Position numbers and translations under genes: made by a program
Origin: Pleurodeles waltl
Taxonomy: Eukaryota; Chordata; Amphibia; Caudata; Salamandridae
NCBI RefSeq assembly: GCF_031143425.1
Contig: NC_090438.1
Span: 774,701,138-774,765,137 of the forward strand
DNA: 64,000 nt
Direction of reading: 5' to 3'
The notes under the pieces: generated by a model
Databases searched by the model: none
What the model saw: only the letters and a program-made list of their open reading frames with translations
What the model was told of the DNA's origin: nothing
Part shown: positions 63,601-64,000 of the stretch, piece by piece
Position numbering within the stretch: position 1 is the stretch's first letter
How the letters are laid out: each line of letters starts with the position of its first letter

Positions 63601-64000
63601 GTGGCTCCTCTCAGATTCCAGAACTTTCTGCCACAGAAATGTGAGGAACATGTGTTTTTTTAGCCAAATTTTGAGGTTTGCAAAGGATTCTGGGTAACAG
63701 AACCTGGTCCGAGCCCCGCAAGTCACCCCTCCTTGGTTTCCCCTAGGTCTCTAGTTTTCAGAAATGCACAGGTTTGGTAGGTTTCCCTAGGTGCCGGCTG
63801 AGCTAGAGGCCAAAATCTGCAGGTAGGCACTTCGCAAAAAACACCTCTGTTTTCTTCCAAAATTTTGGATGTGTCCACGTTGCGCTTTGGGGTGTTTCCT
63901 GTCGCGGGCGCTAAGCCTACCCACACAAGTGAGGTATCATTTTTAATCGGGAGACTTGGGGGAACGCTGGGTGGAAGGAAATTTGTGGCTCCTCCCAGAT
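60657..64000 (+). repeat. HOR block A-6, partial (8 monomers plus 278 bp)
   Basis: mA1 to mA8 are complete and mA9 is cut by the window edge at 64000. It has the A-4/A-5 marker at 63168. The array continues to the right; whether an A or a B block follows is unknown. Confidence 0.87.

Larger units (their letters stand above)
1..64000 (+). repeat. Satellite array, 383-384 bp monomer, about 168 copies
   Basis: The same roughly 383 bp sequence repeats head to tail from the first to the last base. Landmarks recur in every monomer in a fixed order: 'ggctgagctagaggcc', 'tccaaaattttgga', 'gatgtgtccacgttgcgc', 'gggagacttgggggaacgc', 'cagaactttctgccacag', 'aggtttgcaaaggattctg' and 'cacaggtttggtaggtttc'. 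Monomer lengths seen are 367, 382, 383, 384 and 385 bp. The common 384 bp form has one extra A in 'tttttaatc'. The 367 bp form lacks 16 bp. Orientation never changes and nothing is inserted. Such an array is typical of eukaryotic satellite DNA; a centromeric or heterochromatic location is inference. No coding function is supported, and strand is given only as the phase in which it is read. Confidence 0.97.

Noticed and set aside
1..64000. CRISPR array
   Set aside because: The repeated unit is about 383 bp with no unique spacers, and no cas genes are present.
1..64000. Mobile element or virus-derived array
   Set aside because: No transposase, reverse transcriptase, integrase, terminal repeats or target-site duplications are visible. 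All units are in one orientation and directly abut.
1..64000. Naming a specific satellite family or species
   Set aside because: The monomer looks like satellite DNA, but I cannot tie it to a named family without a database search. A nucleotide search of one monomer would decide it.

Overview
The whole window is one uninterrupted head-to-tail tandem array of a satellite-type repeat with a 383-384 bp monomer. I count 166 complete monomers plus a partial one at each edge, and their lengths add up exactly to 64,000 bp. All monomers have the same orientation. I see no unique sequence, no inserted transposon, no RNA gene and no protein-coding gene that I would defend. The many open reading frames of 60-128 codons are by-products of the periodicity: they recur once per monomer, start at TTG or GTG, and are cut by the length variants. 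I annotate none as a CDS.

The organism cannot be named from this sequence. A long, strongly homogenised array with higher-order repeat (HOR) structure is typical of eukaryotic heterochromatic or centromeric/pericentromeric satellite DNA. Two observations agree with that: many monomer variants are CpG to TpG/CpA changes, and CTAG occurs about five times per monomer although it is rare in many bacteria. I do not recognise a named satellite family.

Layout (monomer phase chosen to start at the 'tcacccc' step). 1-314: partial monomer. 315-16390: an older, more heterogeneous domain made of two 21-monomer HOR copies (8,029 and 8,047 bp) that share most monomer types but differ by local losses, duplications and hybrid monomers. 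16007-16773: two consecutive hybrid monomers form the junction to the next domain. 16774-64000: a highly homogenised domain built from two block types, A (11 monomers, 4,216 bp) and B (10 monomers, 3,801 or 3,800 bp). An A+B pair is again a 21-monomer HOR, of 8,017 bp. The block order is A B A B A B B B A A B A(partial), so the first three units are regular and the order is then rearranged at whole-block scale.

The parts appear related by unequal exchange at several scales. Single-monomer hybrids are visible, three-monomer (1,149 bp) units are duplicated, A and B blocks end in the same two monomers (a likely crossover hinge), and shared private variants tie B-5/A-4 to B-6/A-6 at an offset of 12,232 bp. 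The main interest is this nested block architecture, not a gene system. The chief alternative to real biology for the block order is assembly error, because the copies are nearly identical.
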